Shown in pieces: positions 37,659 to 51,884 of a DNA stretch of 64,000 nt; position 1 is the first letter of the stretch; every line of letters begins with the position of its first letter. Source of the DNA: Neckera pumila (lineage: Eukaryota > Streptophyta > Bryopsida > Hypnales > Neckeraceae); the NCBI GenBank assembly GCA_963969595.1, contig OZ018408.1, positions 32,860,108 to 32,924,107 on the forward strand. Reading direction: 5' to 3'. Both the position numbers and the translations under genes were made by a program. The notes below the pieces were generated by a model. The model was not told the DNA's origin and did not search any database. It saw only the letters and a list, made by a program, of their open reading frames with translations.

Positions 37659-38678
37659 CCATCTCAGTCTTTTGCAGTTTCGCATATTCCCAAAGTCTCC
37701 TCTCTGTGTCTGTCACTGACGCACCGGATCTCACAAAACACGGCGAGATAAGACTTATGTATCACATCAAGCAGCCCATGCCACGCACTGCACTCACCGG
37801 AAGGCAAGTAGTCAAACACTAGTGCATCATTCCATTGTGACAGGCGAGCTGCAAGGGTAACTTAAATACAACCATCTTGCATATCATGCAGAAGCTCCCT
37901 CTCATTGCAACATCATGTGGAGCTTTCTATATCAGAGACAAACGTATGTCAAGCTAGCTTTCTACTTCAGCAGGTATAGGAACGCTGTCGATCTGTCTGT
38001 GTTGGAAGGTAGAAATATGTACTGTCCAGACGAGCTAGCAGGTGCAATTAGTTTTTCCTCAGTGCGTGGACATTCCTTCGTAGTACGTTTTTTCCTCAGA
38101 AAAAGCTCTTTCATAGATTCCCTGCAGCCCGTATACATGGTGGAGGAGGGCTTTACTTGACACACGCTTATATGCGGTATTGATATTCTTAATTACAGGC
38201 GCTGGTCAGTTCGAGAGTTGATCGACTGCTGCATGTTTGGCTGGATTTGGGGTTAGCTTGGTTTAAGCACTGGAGAGGGGGGTTCCTTAGGAAGTGAATT
38301 GTAACGGAAATATTGCGGTGTACGTATAACGGAAGAGCGTGGATCGAGGGGGTATCGAGAGGGTTGAGGGGGAGAGGGGTTCATGCAATGCTTAGATTGC
38401 TTGCTTACTGCAGTGTTTTCAGTTCTTTACTTTCAAGCTGCATTTGATTTAATTTTTCTCCTTCTTCACTGCAGGTTGTGAGTTGGTTTTCTTTGGGGAT
38501 TCAGCAGCATCGGAGGTTTAGCGATGTGTAGCGGAATCGCTCACTGTTTTTTCTCGGTTTAGTTCTTCTTTTTTTCGGGGGTGGGTGGGTTGGGAGCTGG
38601 TCCGGTGTTTTTTCTTAAGGATTTTTAGCCTGAATTACAAATAGGAGGAGTTGTTGAGCACGCTAACTGTGGGTCGAC
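37659..38678 (+). other. Upstream region of the NIP gene
   Basis: No second gene is seen. The last ~300 bp contain pyrimidine-rich runs and a CTGCAG-rich stretch that could hold the transcription start and a 5' UTR intron. No TATA box could be assigned with confidence. Confidence 0.35.
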
Positions 38679-41600
38679 ATGGCGGGCAATGTGGCTGAGA
38701 TTATGATTCGCATGCCCCAGTCTCGCTCCCTCGAAGATTATCCGCCTAACAAAGTTGGAGAAGTGCCAATGGATGGTGACAGTGGGCAACATTCCAACTC
38801 TGGCAGATCAAAAACGCGTGCCTTCATCTCATTGCTCAGGCCCAGCACGCGTCTTGTACAAATGGTGCTCTCTTCTTTCTCTATCCTTTCCGCTTTATTC
38901 CAGCCTTTTCGTTTTGTGCATACAGTACATGACTAAGGCGGTGCAACCAAAGTATAATGCTTGGACATCCTTGAAACGCCATGCCCTATTTTTCTGCCAT
39001 GGCTGCTTCAGGAATGCCTGCTTTATGGATGTTTGTTCTGAAAAACGTGAATTCCTAATAAAGAGAAACTCTCATTAGATTGCCAAGATTCATAGGCATT
39101 GGATTCATGGTGAGTATCGAGTTATCTTAATTTAAACCCAATAGTTTTGACGTTACGTTAGTGTCATTGCCGTGAACTGTTATTACATTGGGCAGGCAAC
39201 TATTCAGTGAACACAATGTCAACATTAACTTGATATGTTATCTTATTACTGACCTAATTTCTACCACATTAACATCATCATTGATGACTTTTTGAATCGA
39301 ACAGTGTATCTTTTGAGATGCCATATTTTAGGGAACAAAGGGATTCCCAATTTTGTTTTCCCACTTGATCGGTACGAACTTAAGCTATTTGAGGCGGCTG
39401 TGTGTGCAGTTGGAGTAACGAGTAACCTTAGTGTAGAGCCAATAGTGTTGACGTTTCGTTAGTGTCATTGCCGTGAACTGATATTACATTGGAAGGGCAA
39501 CTATTCAGTATTAACTTGACATATTATCTCATTACTGAACTAATTTCTATCACTTTATCATTAGGTGCTATTTTTGTGTACATGATAGGTCCTTATGAGA
39601 TGCTGTAACTTAGGGAAGAAAAGAATTTCCAATTTGTGTTCCCACATTGATCCGTACAAGCTAAGTTTATAGAGGTGGCTTTGTATGCAGTTGGTGGCGG
39701 AGGTGATCAGTACATTCATTCTGGTGTTCACCGGCTGTGGGGCAGCCATGGTGAACGTCATCACCGATGGGAAAGTGACGCCGATGGGAGTCTCCATAGC
39801 TTTCGGTCTTGTTGTCACGATAATGATCTACGCAGTGGGCCACATCTCGGGAGCACACATGAATCCGGCCGTCACGCTTGCGTTTGCTGTTGCTAAACAC
39901 TTTCCCTGGACTCAGGTATTCCCTATTAAACCTTCTGGCCTTGTGGCCGCTTAAGGTAGAGGATTCTACTTGCATCAATTTCAGCAATTTACATGGGAAT
40001 AGTAAGACTGTGCATTCTGTATATGCCTGTTACAGGAATCTCATTACATCAGCAGGGATATGCATCGTAGGGTACATTCAAAAGGGGGGCAATGTTTAAA
40101 CTGAGAGGGATAAAATAATCCCCACTATGATGGAGGATTGACAGTCGAGGGGATCGGAATTACTGTAGGTTTATATTGATCCTTGATTATAGTGGGGTTA
40201 TTTTGTCCTTCTCAGTGGTTAAGATATTCCCCCTTCGTGTAAATGTACTCTTAGGGAGGACGGTTCATCTTTTGTTCGACAGGCATGATCTCAGCTAATG
40301 TAAGATGAGTGTGATGAGGAACCCTCGTTAGATTCTAGTACTTACAGAGATTCTCTATCATCCTATATGAGAGATCTATATGGTGTAGTAAACTATGGAG
40401 CTTGGTAATGGCTCTGGACCTCTGCCACCTTTCCAATTGCAACATGTGGCAATAAAGCAGCAAAGAGAGCTAGGATTTAGGGTCTAGGGTTTAGGCCGGG
40501 TTTGACGATGTCAAAAGGTTTGGTGGTGAAGCTGTTGTTGTGTGGGTGTTGTTGCAGGTTCCATTTTACATAGCAGCGCAGTGCAGTGGGTCCATAATGG
40601 CATCGTTCATGTTGCGTTGGATCCTCCATCCGGCGGCCTCTGAAGGTGCAACATTACCCGCCGGCAGTGATGTCCAGTCCTTTCTCCTGGAGATCGTCAT
40701 CACCTTTGTTCTGATGTTCGTCGTTGCAGCTGTTGCTACCGACACACGAGCTGTAAGAATGAGTCCCAACATTGCCTCTGGTTTTTCAAACCTTCATAAT
40801 ACTTCGTTGACTAGTCAAATGCAAATGTGTCAATCTCTCTTTCGTTTTCAGGAAGAGGGTTACGGTATGATCTATAGTGTTCAGGGTTTAGAATTCAACG
40901 TGATCGAGCCCTCCAATGAACCAAAAAGGACACTCTTGGACGTTCCTGAATGAAGAGTACAAATTAACATTATGTCTTATAACCTTCTTAAGCTCTCGAA
41001 GTTTATTTTGAACATGTTTCATGGAATGTCTTGATCCTCCTGACTCTGGAAGTTTATCTAGTCCTTGTTCCATGACATACCTCGATCCTCCTGCTCTTGA
41101 AGGTTATCTAGTCTTTGTTTCATGGTTTATTAGGATGAAGGATACTATGTATGTAAACGATCAATACCAAATATATCCAATAGCTCCAATCCAGACTAAT
41201 TCCCAACTGTGCTGTGTGTGGTGTGATTCCAGTGTGGAGAATTGGCTGGAATTGCTGTTGGCTCTGCTGTCGCTTTGAATGCTCTCATGGCCGGGTATAC
41301 CACTTTCTCCCCAGTTTTGGTAGTCTATTCTCATCTTTTTGAGTCCGAATTGTATAACATTCTAGAGAATCTTGGTTGATCACCCTCGGAATTGACATTA
41401 GAAAGGAATTTCTGACACCTTGTTTTGCAAATTGAGCTCTTTTTCTACAAGTTAAGAGCTCTTCATGTCAATGAGCCATTGTCTTCACATGTGAGGGTAT
41501 GTTAGAACTTGTATTTGCCAAGCGGCTACAACTCAAGAATGTTATGTTCTTTTTAAGTGATGCTGAAGATTGTTGCCAATTCCAGATCTCATTTGGTGCA

Positions 41601-41854
41601 TGATCAGCCAATTTTAATGACGTGAAAACTGTGTTGACAGGCCAATATCAGGAGCATCCATGAACCCAGCACGGTCGCTGGGTCCGGCTGTAGCTTCGGG
41701 TAACTACCGTGCCATTTGGGTTTACATTGCTGGCCCTATAATCGGTTCAGTTTTGGGAATGCTGGCATACAACTGCATTCGTCTCGTTGATAGTGGACCA
41801 CAATGTGGCAAGGCAACTAATTGTGACAAACCTGCTAAAAGCTTCCGCCGGTAA
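38679..41854 (+). CDS. NIP-type aquaporin (nodulin-26-like intrinsic protein)
   Basis: The exons are 38679-38864, 39691-39915, 40558-40752, 41233-41294 and 41641-41854, all with GT-AG introns, giving 293 residues. The protein has six membrane spans and two pore half-helices with intact NPA motifs, GAHMNPAV in exon 2 and GASMNPAR in exon 5. Family marks include [19 protein letters not shown] and ATDTRACGELAG. NIPs carry small neutral solutes such as glycerol, boric or silicic acid, or water. By hand alignment the aromatic/arginine filter is Phe (H2), Ala (H5), Ala (LE1), Arg (LE2), which is unlike W-V-A-R, A-I-G-R and G-S-G-R of the main flowering-plant groups, so the substrate is open. The N-terminus (62 codons) and short C-tail are cytosolic and hydrophilic. 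No damage is seen. Confidence 0.93.
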
Positions 41855-44800
41855 ATTTGATTATTATGGTCTTCATTTTTCTACAAGGTAGATGGTAGAG
41901 GACATGATTAGAGGTTGGCTTAGTTTTGTAATTTATTCGTAAGAATATGACAGCTTCCAACAAAGTTTCATGACAGTTTTGCAAAATTTTGCTCGAGCTT
42001 CTTATACATGACATCCACAAATCAATAAAAAGGTTAATCGCAAGATTACCGGTACTACTAGAGTAGTATATGCCACATTTAACTACTTTTGGACTTTTGA
42101 AGAGTCCAGAATTAACATTAGGAGAAAAACATTAGGAGATGATCATTGAGAGATAATGCAAAATATTGGGAGATCGATGTGAAACATCTAGAAATCTATA
42201 CAAACATCTGGAGATCTCCAAATGTTATTCTCTAGAGATTTTTGAACGTTTTGTCCTGAATTCAATGAATAGTCCATAAGTAGTTGAATGTGGCATGTAT
42301 ACAATCAACTCTCAAATCATATGCTTTGTAATTAAGGAAATCCTATGTTGTGTAGAAATCTACAAATTGAGCTTTCATTTAGTATACATTTTTAGACATA
42401 GAAAAGAATGTTTTAGTAATTCTTTTGGTACACAACCATCTCCAAAGTGTTATTGCAAATGTTCAAATGAAATATTATATTTTTTATAAGTTTGCTATTT
42501 TCAACAAATTAAAGTGTCAAAATGCCTTCTTTTTTTTAAAGGTTTTGTACTATTTCTAAATCTCTTATTTGGGAATTATTCCATGCTTTATCTTCCTATT
42601 GAAGCTTATTAAAGGTCAATTTTTCATATTCATATATATTTTTCTCTCTAAAAATGTAATTCTAAATCTAAAATACTCCATAAAATCCACATATATTAGA
42701 CCAAAACACAACAAATTGTACATGTGAAGTGTTTGTTGCACTTGCCCCTTTAAAATATAAAATATATGCAAAGCAAAGTTTTCAAATCTATATTGTATCA
42801 AAGTAAGAATACTAATACAAGTCTTTGTACATATGAAAATACAAATCTTTGTACATATAGATTTAAATACTAGAATTCTTTCATCATGGAAATTTTATCT
42901 CTACATATTAAAGTAAAAACATAATATAGTAATCCTAGAAGTTTAAAAATTATCTTTTCTTTGCTCCTTAGTTTGATTTTAATTTGAGATTGCTTTTGAA
43001 TTTTTATTCAATTTTTAATTCTTTTGAAATGACAACAAGGCATGATTGCATGCATTCTAATCACAATGGATTGTCCTCTTGTTAAATACCAGTTTAGCTC
43101 CCACTCTTGCAAAAGAAGGGATCATGAAGAAGTTCATTAGATGTTCAAAAGGCATAGGATAATGTACATATGTGTATATATATCTGTAATACATATTTGT
43201 ATATTGCATCTACATTGAGACATGGAATAGGAAATGGGACACATGGCTAGCATTTCTGCATTTGGGAGGTGATGGTAAATGCCTATAGTGATTGTTAACT
43301 GACTAGCATTCAGAAGATTTTGATTATGTTAGTTAATGTATTGAAAGTGTTCATCCTAAAATAGAATCTATTATTCCTCAATTAAGAAAAAACAAAAAAA
43401 CAAACACAAACACAAACACAAACGCAAAACAAACAATAGACTACAAAACCAATACAACAAAAATGGAATAGGAACCAATAAACTAGGAGGCAATGAGCAA
43501 GAAAGTATAATGGAAAGATATAATGGATTTAAACAAAGTAAGGTGGGCAATTATTAGCATGGGATAGCTCCTTAATTAGCTCATGGCCCCCCTTTACTTG
43601 TAGGCCCTTGATATTATTTGTTTTAAAAGTCATGTACCTCTTTGAAACAACCGATTTTTTTTCATTTTCATTTTTTGAAAAGGTTGGTTCAAAGATGTCT
43701 TTGAGGCTATCAAATCTACCACTTTTGAAAATTCTTTGTCATTTCGGAAGCTACAATACAATGTATGATAGTCTACAACAACTTTTCATCAAATTTGATA
43801 CAAGACCTAGCTAAATAAATACATTTTTTTCAAAAAGTTTCAATAGGCTTATAATAGGACCAAATATTTGTTGGAATTTGGCAAAAACAAAACAATCAAT
43901 TAGAGCATCAACATTCTTTTCTTCCAAATTTGATGAGCCATAATTTCACACTTATATTTGGCAACCCCTCAAACATCTTGATTCCCACTCTTCCATACTA
44001 AAAAGGGCCTACTAAAAGTGAATTCATCCATCATTAGTGAAATATAGGAAACCTTTTATTAAAATCAAATTTGGCATATCTATCCTTGACACAATAGGAT
44101 TGAGGGCTTTAGAAATATTTGAAACACATTTCATCCACTTTGAGTTGAATTAGACTACTAGTTTGCAAGGAGATAAGATGATGCTCTTAGAAGTAAGACA
44201 ATTGTTTTCTTACACTCTAAGCCAGACTAGATGTATGAGCCACCAATTAGGTGCTTAAATTATTGTAGTAAAGAAAGATCAATAGACAATAGTTTTTAAA
44301 ATAAATGCTAAAATTAAAGAATTTTTTTTTTCAAAGAACAATAAAAATTTATGGTAAAAATCGAATATTAGCCCAAAATCTATTTTTAGCATGTTCCAAA
44401 ATTTATTTTTCAAGATAAAATACATGCTTGGCAAAGAAGTGTTTGGCAAGTACTAAGGTGGACATCCCTATTCCCGCCCTTGCACCCAATTCCATCCTCA
44501 TGTGCCAATGAAAAACATTCTAATCTACCTTTAGTTATAGCATCTAAGTTAGCCATCTCTTATAGTCTGGTGCTTATCGACCAACATTCAATAACATCAG
44601 TTTTCTCATGCAATTGGTGCAAAGGATGTGCAATATCTAGGGTTTTAACTAATTATTATTTGCAATTTGACTTGTCTTTTGTTTAGGGATTCTAAACAAG
44701 TTGGTTTCTTCTTGGATTTGGTGTTTTATTGATGTAAGGTATAATCACCCAAAACAATCCTTGTACACTCTACTTTAGAACGCCTTTTTTTTAATTATAC

Positions 44801-45375
44801 AAAGCAAATCATTTACAAAGTTGGTCTAAGCTCCAAAACTCAACTCAACGGATTTTTCATCAAATTGATGGAGGTTGATTGACAAAAGCATTACAAGAAA
44901 AATAAAGCCTTAAGAAAGCCCTCAAATCTGAACCACCAATGATATCTCTGCTGCAACAAATAACCAAAGTAAAAATAAAAAAGAATAGTCCTATATGGTT
45001 GAATTTCGGCAATCAGGGACTGTTGTTATTAAATTATTTAAAATTAAAATTTTCTTTTTAGAATTTCTTTTTGAAAAAAAAAATTTAAAAATTTCCGCAA
45101 GTGATGTCATTGTTGGTCTAGTTTCACAGCCTTTTTGGGCCCCATTTTTCTTGTAATGTTCAATTCAAAGCAACCACCAAATTCATATAGGATAACTAAA
45201 AACCAAAAAAACGTCAATTTTTTGCTTGGCAAGTCAATTTATGTAGTCCCCCAACTAGCGCTTAGAGTGTCTACATGGAATTTCTTAGTAATTCCAAATG
45301 TTGTAGATTATAAATCAAAGAGAATCTGGAACATTGTCTTTTGAGGTGCAAATTTGCGAAACAGATGTGATGAGT
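41855..45375. other. AT-rich intergenic region
   Basis: No gene is seen. A simple repeat of the ACAAACACAA type lies at about 43390-43430. Short frames in this stretch have no coding character. Confidence 0.4.
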
Positions 45376-45859
45376 CATTAGAGCAAAAATGGGCCCTTTG
45401 AAGTACCCTTCACTTTGTGCAAGCTAGAAAAATCAAGGCTATGTCCTATGGTACTAGAGATTGTATCCAAAGTGTTGCTATCTTGTATAAAAAAGTAGGC
45501 AAGGACTCTTTATGTTGCATAGGGCATGGCAAAATGGTAGTACAACTACAAAGACTTTTCAATTAGGCTGGCATGCTTTAGACTTGTATATATGGCTTTC
45601 ATTATGAGTTGCACAATTAAATAATTCCTTGGTGTACCGGATTGCAAGGTTGACAATGAAAGGTCTCTAAGTTATATCCAATAGGAACAACACTTCGCAC
45701 GCGGAGCCATCATTTGCAGTGCCCCCCCATCCTCCCGCTCCAAAAATATCTAGGGACTTTCTTGCATACTTGCAATTGTTACTATTGGAACGTATTACTT
45801 TTACACCGCTAAAGGGGTCTCTTGACAGGGCACTTGGAGGGTCCATTTTTGCTCTAATG
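45376..45859. mobile_element. 484-bp element with ~35-bp terminal inverted repeats
   Basis: The ends CATTAGAGCAAAAATGG and the inverse CCATTTTTGCTCTAATG pair over about 35 bp with a few mismatches. The interior shows no intact coding frame. I could not define a target duplication with certainty, so the superfamily is unknown. Confidence 0.55.
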
Positions 45860-46527
45860 AATGGAAGAAGTTAGAAAGACCTTGCACTTCCTACCTAGAA
45901 TGGCATGGAGAGAGTCAATCTCTGGTATCACTGCCAAGAAATGTAGTAGAATCAAATACAAACCATGTGATTCCCTCCCTCCAAATCTTGTTTGCAATGT
46001 TCTTAGAATTGCTACTATGTAGAGGATTTGGTGCACTAGGAATGCAATTGTTTGTAGGAGCAAAAAGGTTAATTGTTCATAAGGTGCGTCAACTTGCAAA
46101 GAAAGACATATCATACCTTGGCATGGCTAGTTACACATATCTCTATCTTGGATAACTTCTATCCTAGGTAATCCTAAGACAAAGTCCATGAGAGATATTT
46201 TTTTTTTGAATTGGTGCAAGTGCCAATTTTTTTGTGAGGGTGACAAGAACAAACCCAAGTGGAAATTTGTTACTACCCTCACCACCAATACTACCTTTTC
46301 CATCCAAACTTGAAATCTATATTAGTTTGTAATTTTGTTTTTCTTCTTTGACTAATAGAAACCAACCACCGTCATAAAAAGTTTAATAGCATTTTAATTT
46401 AATAGTAAATTACCTCTAAAATTGTCCTTTGATACTTGTGTATACTAAAGGGGTATTTGAGGCCATGCTTGGGATAGAATAGGAACACATTAGAGTGAAG
46501 TTATTGAGCAAATTTGTTGATGATTAA

Positions 46528-47459
46528 CCCCTAAAGGACCATTGTCACTTTGGGGGACAAATGCGTTTTCGGGCAGGTACCTACGGGCTGAAATTTTCTT
46601 TGGATTTTTTGAAACTTTTTTCAGAGGTAGAAAATTTGATTATCTTTGTGGGAATATAATTTTTTTCACAATCGGTGCCCAGGAACAAAAGTTATGACCA
46701 AATAAGCTCAAAATAGGGGACGGCAGGCTGCCCGGGCAGCAAGAAAAAAATGGACAAAAATTTGAAGTATTTTTTTTTAATATTTTTTTCTCATAGATTA
46801 TATTTTTGCCTATTTGGAAAGCTTTGATTCATTTCATTTGGATTTGTTATGAGAAAGTTATGGACATTCTTGTTTTTCGGGCAATTAGAGCATCTTCTTG
46901 AAAAAAATAACTTCTAGGATGCATTTCTGAATGCAATTTTTCAAATTTTTCATTTTTTTTTTTCCATGGTTTATATTACTTGTTAGAACAATCTCACCAT
47001 TGGGATTACTGCATTTTAATTCCATTCAAAATACATGAATATTTTAGATTTTCCTTCTATCTCGTGTCTACTTCTATTTAACAGTTTTTTAAAGAATGAT
47101 AATTAAGTTTTTTTCAACTTTTTTTTTTTTCCTGGACTCTCAACTCAATTCCCCACTACAAAAATTTAAAGCTCAAAACTCTTTAGTGCAAAAGTTTTAA
47201 GTCAAAAATGTTCAAAGTCAAAAAATCTAGTCCCGCAACGTGTTGAAAAACTTGTTTTTTTCACTTTAAACGCAGATATCTTGCAATTTGTGAGGTCAAA
47301 AATTCTGAAATTTTTTCCACACACTCTTATACTAGTTAAGTGTAAGATCCTACGGTTAGATGTGAAAAAAAAACATTTTTCAAATTTTTTAACTTTTTAC
47401 TATAGAAATGGCAATTTTGAGTGTTTTTGGGCAAGAAAAGGGCCTCGGTCCTTTAGGGG
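46528..47459 (+). mobile_element. 932-bp CCCCTAAAG-family element with TTAA duplication
   Basis: TTAA at 46524-46527 and 47460-47463 flank a 13-bp perfect terminal inverted repeat, CCCCTAAAGGACC. The body matches 36213-37142, and 49220-50144 and 57275-58176 in reverse. It has no coding frame. Confidence 0.85.
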
Positions 47460-47463
47460 TTAA

Positions 47464-49219
47464 GACCATATTAGAGACAATTTCATAGTTGCTAAGAAGT
47501 CATCAAAATAACTAAGTTAGTGCGGATTGCCTCCAATTACTTAGAAGGTGCTTTTGCACAGATTGTAATTAATTTTGGCACAATTTAAAAGGCTACAACA
47601 TGCTCTTTTTGTTTTTTTACAGATACTGAGTGGCATTGAGCCGTGCATTGAGCAAGGTTAGTAGTAGGCAAGTCTAGGGGGGATTCAATGGTCTACACAT
47701 TTTTCATTTTGAAAAATTATGGAATTCACATGGATGGCCCAAAGTTGTTTTTTTAAAATTCATGATTTAAGGTCCTTAGCATTGGAATAAAATTGTTCTT
47801 TTTGTAATAAAATAAATAAATAAATTTATAGCCAAAAATGATTGTTGAATGACATATACAAATTTTGTAAAAACAAATAATGCACCTATTCATTATTGGA
47901 TCTAATAGTCTTTAGGTTGTGCAATTGCCTCAGTGATAGGTCTCAGTCTTCTAGGATTAAAACCTAAGCACACCAACATTCATATTCAATGAATTAATGG
48001 TCTATTTTAGGCCGGTATTTTGTTCAAAGACCTTTTGATTTGATCCAAGCAATTCATGAATCTCTAAAAGATGACCTTTTTATGACCAATTTGATGAAGT
48101 TGATGTAAATAATATGTGAATTAAAAGACATAAGCAAAAAATTGCAAAATCCTAGAAAGATTTTGGCTTGAAAAGATTCAGCATGAATGACTGGCCTTTT
48201 AGTCTTGTAAGACAAGTCGCTTGAAATCTACCTTGGCAAAAAGAGGCACCAAAGATGGAACCCGCTACCTAAGCCATTATAACTTAGATAGTAGAACTAT
48301 CTCTAGAGGTGCAAATTATAGGTGTCTACATTATAGAAACCTTCCATAATTATAGAGTACCTATGTTATAGTACCATCAATGGTTGTAGGTTATCTACCT
48401 ATACCTAGGCTCAAGACTCATATGCTTGCATTTCTATGCTTACATGCTAGCATCATTGGAACTATCTCCAACAAATTCTTCATTCACATTGGTTATATGA
48501 CCAAAGTTACTCTTCTTATTATTATTAATGAAAAATTTTATAACAATAACAAGAAGGCTTGTAAATGTACAATTGGATGCAGTTGAAGAGAAGATGCAAT
48601 TGCTGGTGTGCAATGCAAAAGGTGTTCCAATTTTGGGTTTTGTAGGCCTTAGAAATTCTATGGCCAATCACTACATGTGCATACCTATCGTATGTTTCCA
48701 CCCAGCATTTGCAAATTCCATGTGTTAAAAGATAAGACCTTTGTATAAGTAGGTAACAATACTTTTTTATGGGAGTTTAGATTCAAAACTATTGTAATTG
48801 TTTCTCAGTTGTGTACAATTCTTACATAGCTTGTACTTACCACCAACTATGTGTTGTAGGAGGTGCTAGTGTTTGTGGTTTTATGCCACGTGTGTGGTAG
48901 TCTCAATTGTTTGAGTGATTTTGACAAGCATTTTTTTTTCTTTGTGAAATTCTGTCGTTAGTCGATGACATTTCTTTATTGAAGCTATGAGGTGTTTTTG
49001 AGTTTTGATTTTTTGTTTAGTTGTTTAGTTGTAATTAGGATGCAATCTTACAATGACAATGAAGTTGTGTAGTTGTGTAGTTGTGTAGTTGTGTACATGC
49101 AATAGAGTGAGATTTGGTTTTTGTACTCGGATATAAGTACAAGCCATGATCAAAGCTTGTTGTCAACAAGAAAAAACTCTTAGGTTCTAAGGTAACCACA
49201 CCCATTAGCGTTTGTTTAA
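47464..49219. other. AT-rich intergenic region with a minisatellite
   Basis: No gene is seen. A 9-bp repeat GTTGTGTAG occurs four times at about 49064-49099. Confidence 0.5.
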
Positions 49220-50144
49220 CCCCTAAAGGACCGAGGTGATTTTCCTACCAAAAACCATTCAAAACTGTCATTTCTATTGCGAAGAGAAAAGAGTTTAAAA
49301 AATTGTTTTTTTTTGTATATCCAACCGTAAGATCTTATACTTGACTAGTATATAAATATGTGGAAGAAATTTCAGAAACTTTGACCACGTAGATTGCAAG
49401 ATACATGCATTTAAAGTGAAAAAAACAAGTTTTTTTCCACCTTGCTTGACTAGATTTTTTGGCTTTGAATCTTTTTAGTTCAAATTTTTTGCACTACTGA
49501 TTTTGATTTTATACTTATTTATGTTAAGTAGTTGAGTCGAGAATCTACCAAAAAAATTTAGGAAAGAAAGCACTTAATTTTCACTCATTAAAAAATTGTT
49601 AAGTAGAGGTGGGTACATTATTGAAGAAAAAAATAAATTGTTAATAGCTCTTGGATGGAATTCAAGCACAATAATCCCAACGGTGAGATTGTTTTAGAAA
49701 GAACATCTAACCCTATCTAACAAAAAAATTTAAAAAATTCTCAAAATTACATTCAAAAATGAATTCTACAAGTTATTTTTTCAAGAAGATGCTTAGATTG
49801 CCCGAAAAACTAAGATTGTCCATAACTTTCTCATTACTAGTCCAAATTGAATGAAACAAAGCTTCACATGTAGACAAAAATATAATCTTTGAGGAAAAAA
49901 TTTGAAAAAAAATTATTTTGACTTTTTGTGATTTTTTTTGGGCTGCCCGCAAAATTCCAATTTTACTTATTGTGCCATAACTTTTTCTCCCGGGCATCAA
50001 TTAAAATAAAAATTATATATTCGCAAAGATCTCGCAAAGATACACAACCTCAAAAAATCCCAAGAAATATTACTAAAAATTGAGATTGTAGGAACCTGCC
50101 CGGACCCAAATTGTCCCCCGAGGGGACAACCGGTCCTTTAGGGG
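49220..50144 (-). mobile_element. 925-bp CCCCTAAAG-family element with TTAA duplication
   Basis: TTAA at 49216-49219 and 50145-50148 flank CCCCTAAAGGACCG and its inverse. It is in the opposite orientation to 46528-47459. The subterminal palindrome TTGTCCCCCGAGGGGACAA lies near the right end. Confidence 0.85.
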
Positions 50145-50148
50145 TTAA

Positions 50149-51327
50149 GCCATGGGGAGTAAATCCTGAAGTTGGTGTGGAAAATAAATGCACAGAAGGG
50201 AAGGCAAAAGGGAGAGAGTGAGATGCAAAAAAAAGAAACTCTGAAATATTATAAAATGGCTTCACAAATCTTGGTCAAAGTGCAAAGTTGAAAAGCACCT
50301 ACTCCCAATTGTCAGTGGACCCATTTTTAACCACAAATCATCAAATTCCAACGGCCACAAAGCCACCTCATGGTTGGAGTTTGGACACTTGATGGACAGA
50401 TTGGGGGGTAGTCACAGGGAACTGCTTCTGGTTCATGGTTGGAAATGGGTGTGGTTACCTTACAACAACTTGGTTTGGCGTGTACATCAAAGCTTGTGCT
50501 GATCAAAATGCTGCACTCATGCTTCTCTGCCCCCGGACCTACTGAGAAATATAAAGGTTGTGTATTGGATTACAAATCCAAGGCTTCCGGAGCTTACTAG
50601 GACCTCAGCAGCAGTTCTTCAAGGATTGTGGAGTGAATTCAGTTGCAGAATGGAGGGGTTCATGTGGAGTGCAAACTTAGTGTGCAAGGGAGTTGGGCTG
50701 CAATTTTGAGGAAGGCCTTGTCTAGGAACATGTGTACGTCAATATTGGAGTTTTGTACAAAAGCAAAGTTGTGCAGAAGCAAAACAATGTAACAGATAGC
50801 AACGACAAATCTTTGTGCCTATTTTATCTAATAGGCACAAAGAAGCAACAATATATAACACTGCACAGATTCAACGGAAATCTTCAAATTCTAAAGATTC
50901 AAATGCTACCAAAAAACTGGCAAGTTTTTCGTGATTACTCCAAAAACTACATATTAATCCCGCTTATACACCTAGATACATCAAATTCCAGCTAGGATTG
51001 GCATTTGCTAAACAACATGTATGGGACACAACAAGAAATTTTTGATGTAAGAATAGACATTAAGAGCGCGCAAAGAGCATCACCAACATTTCTCAGCATG
51101 TGTGGCCGACCCGGGCTTGGTCGTGGCTGGGCGCATTTTTCCCTCCCCCACCGCAGTCACTGCTAGGGAAGAAAAGTAGTAAGGCTCGCCAAATACAATA
51201 CTCCAAACACTAGCTTGCCGGTCTTCTGAATTGTTGAATTTGTGTACTTTTATTGCCGTGATCTTATTCTATAGTAGTAGTTAAGTGCTAGTTGGGCCAG
51301 TATTCAGAATTTTAGCACAACAGAATA
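50149..51327. other. Intergenic region
   Basis: No supported gene or element is seen. Confidence 0.4.
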
Positions 51328-51884
51328 CTCCCTCCGTCTCAAAATGATTGTCCATCTTTCCAAAAATAGATGTCTAGAAATGATTGTCCACTACTTCAAA
51401 TTTAGTTATATGAAGATACAATTTATGAACTAGTTAGTATGTCACAATAAGAGTTTCAGTTAGACAAAGACAAAATTCATGAAACAGCCAATGTCAATTC
51501 CACGAAGACACGATTTATGAAATAGTTAGTTTTAGTTACACAAGCTGCTCACAATTAGCTTCTCAAGAAAAATCTAACCCCAACTACCTTCACAAAATCT
51601 TCATGGGGTCCAAAGACAAGATGGAAAACAATGTGTTGCTATTTAGTACTAATTTTTGGTGGGAAATCGTAAGCTAGCGGGTGATTTATTATGTGTACTT
51701 GCAGCCTCAACTTTCCTATTTTAATTAGTTCAGGCTTTAAACTTGATATTGCCGTTTTTGCAAACCATTGAATAAATCAAGAGTTAATCTATATGTCTGC
51801 ATTCATTACTTTATCAAATTCTCAAATTTCGCCTTAATCTTGAGAAAAGTTTGTCATGGAACAATTACTTTGGGACGGAGGGAG
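51328..51884. mobile_element. Stowaway/mariner-like MITE
   Basis: The left end CTCCCTCCGTCTCAAAATGA and right end TTTGGGACGGAGGGAG carry the CTCCCTCCGT terminus typical of plant Tc1/mariner-derived elements. TA precedes the left end as expected; the right flank reads TT, so the duplication has decayed. At 557 bp it is longer than most Stowaways. It is non-coding. Confidence 0.8.

Noticed and set aside
39667..39987. Antisense frames across the second aquaporin exon
   Set aside because: They are explained by the aquaporin coding sequence on the plus strand.
47281..47463. 60-codon frame at the right end of an element as a transposase remnant
   Set aside because: It is too short, AT-driven, and not conserved in the sister copies.
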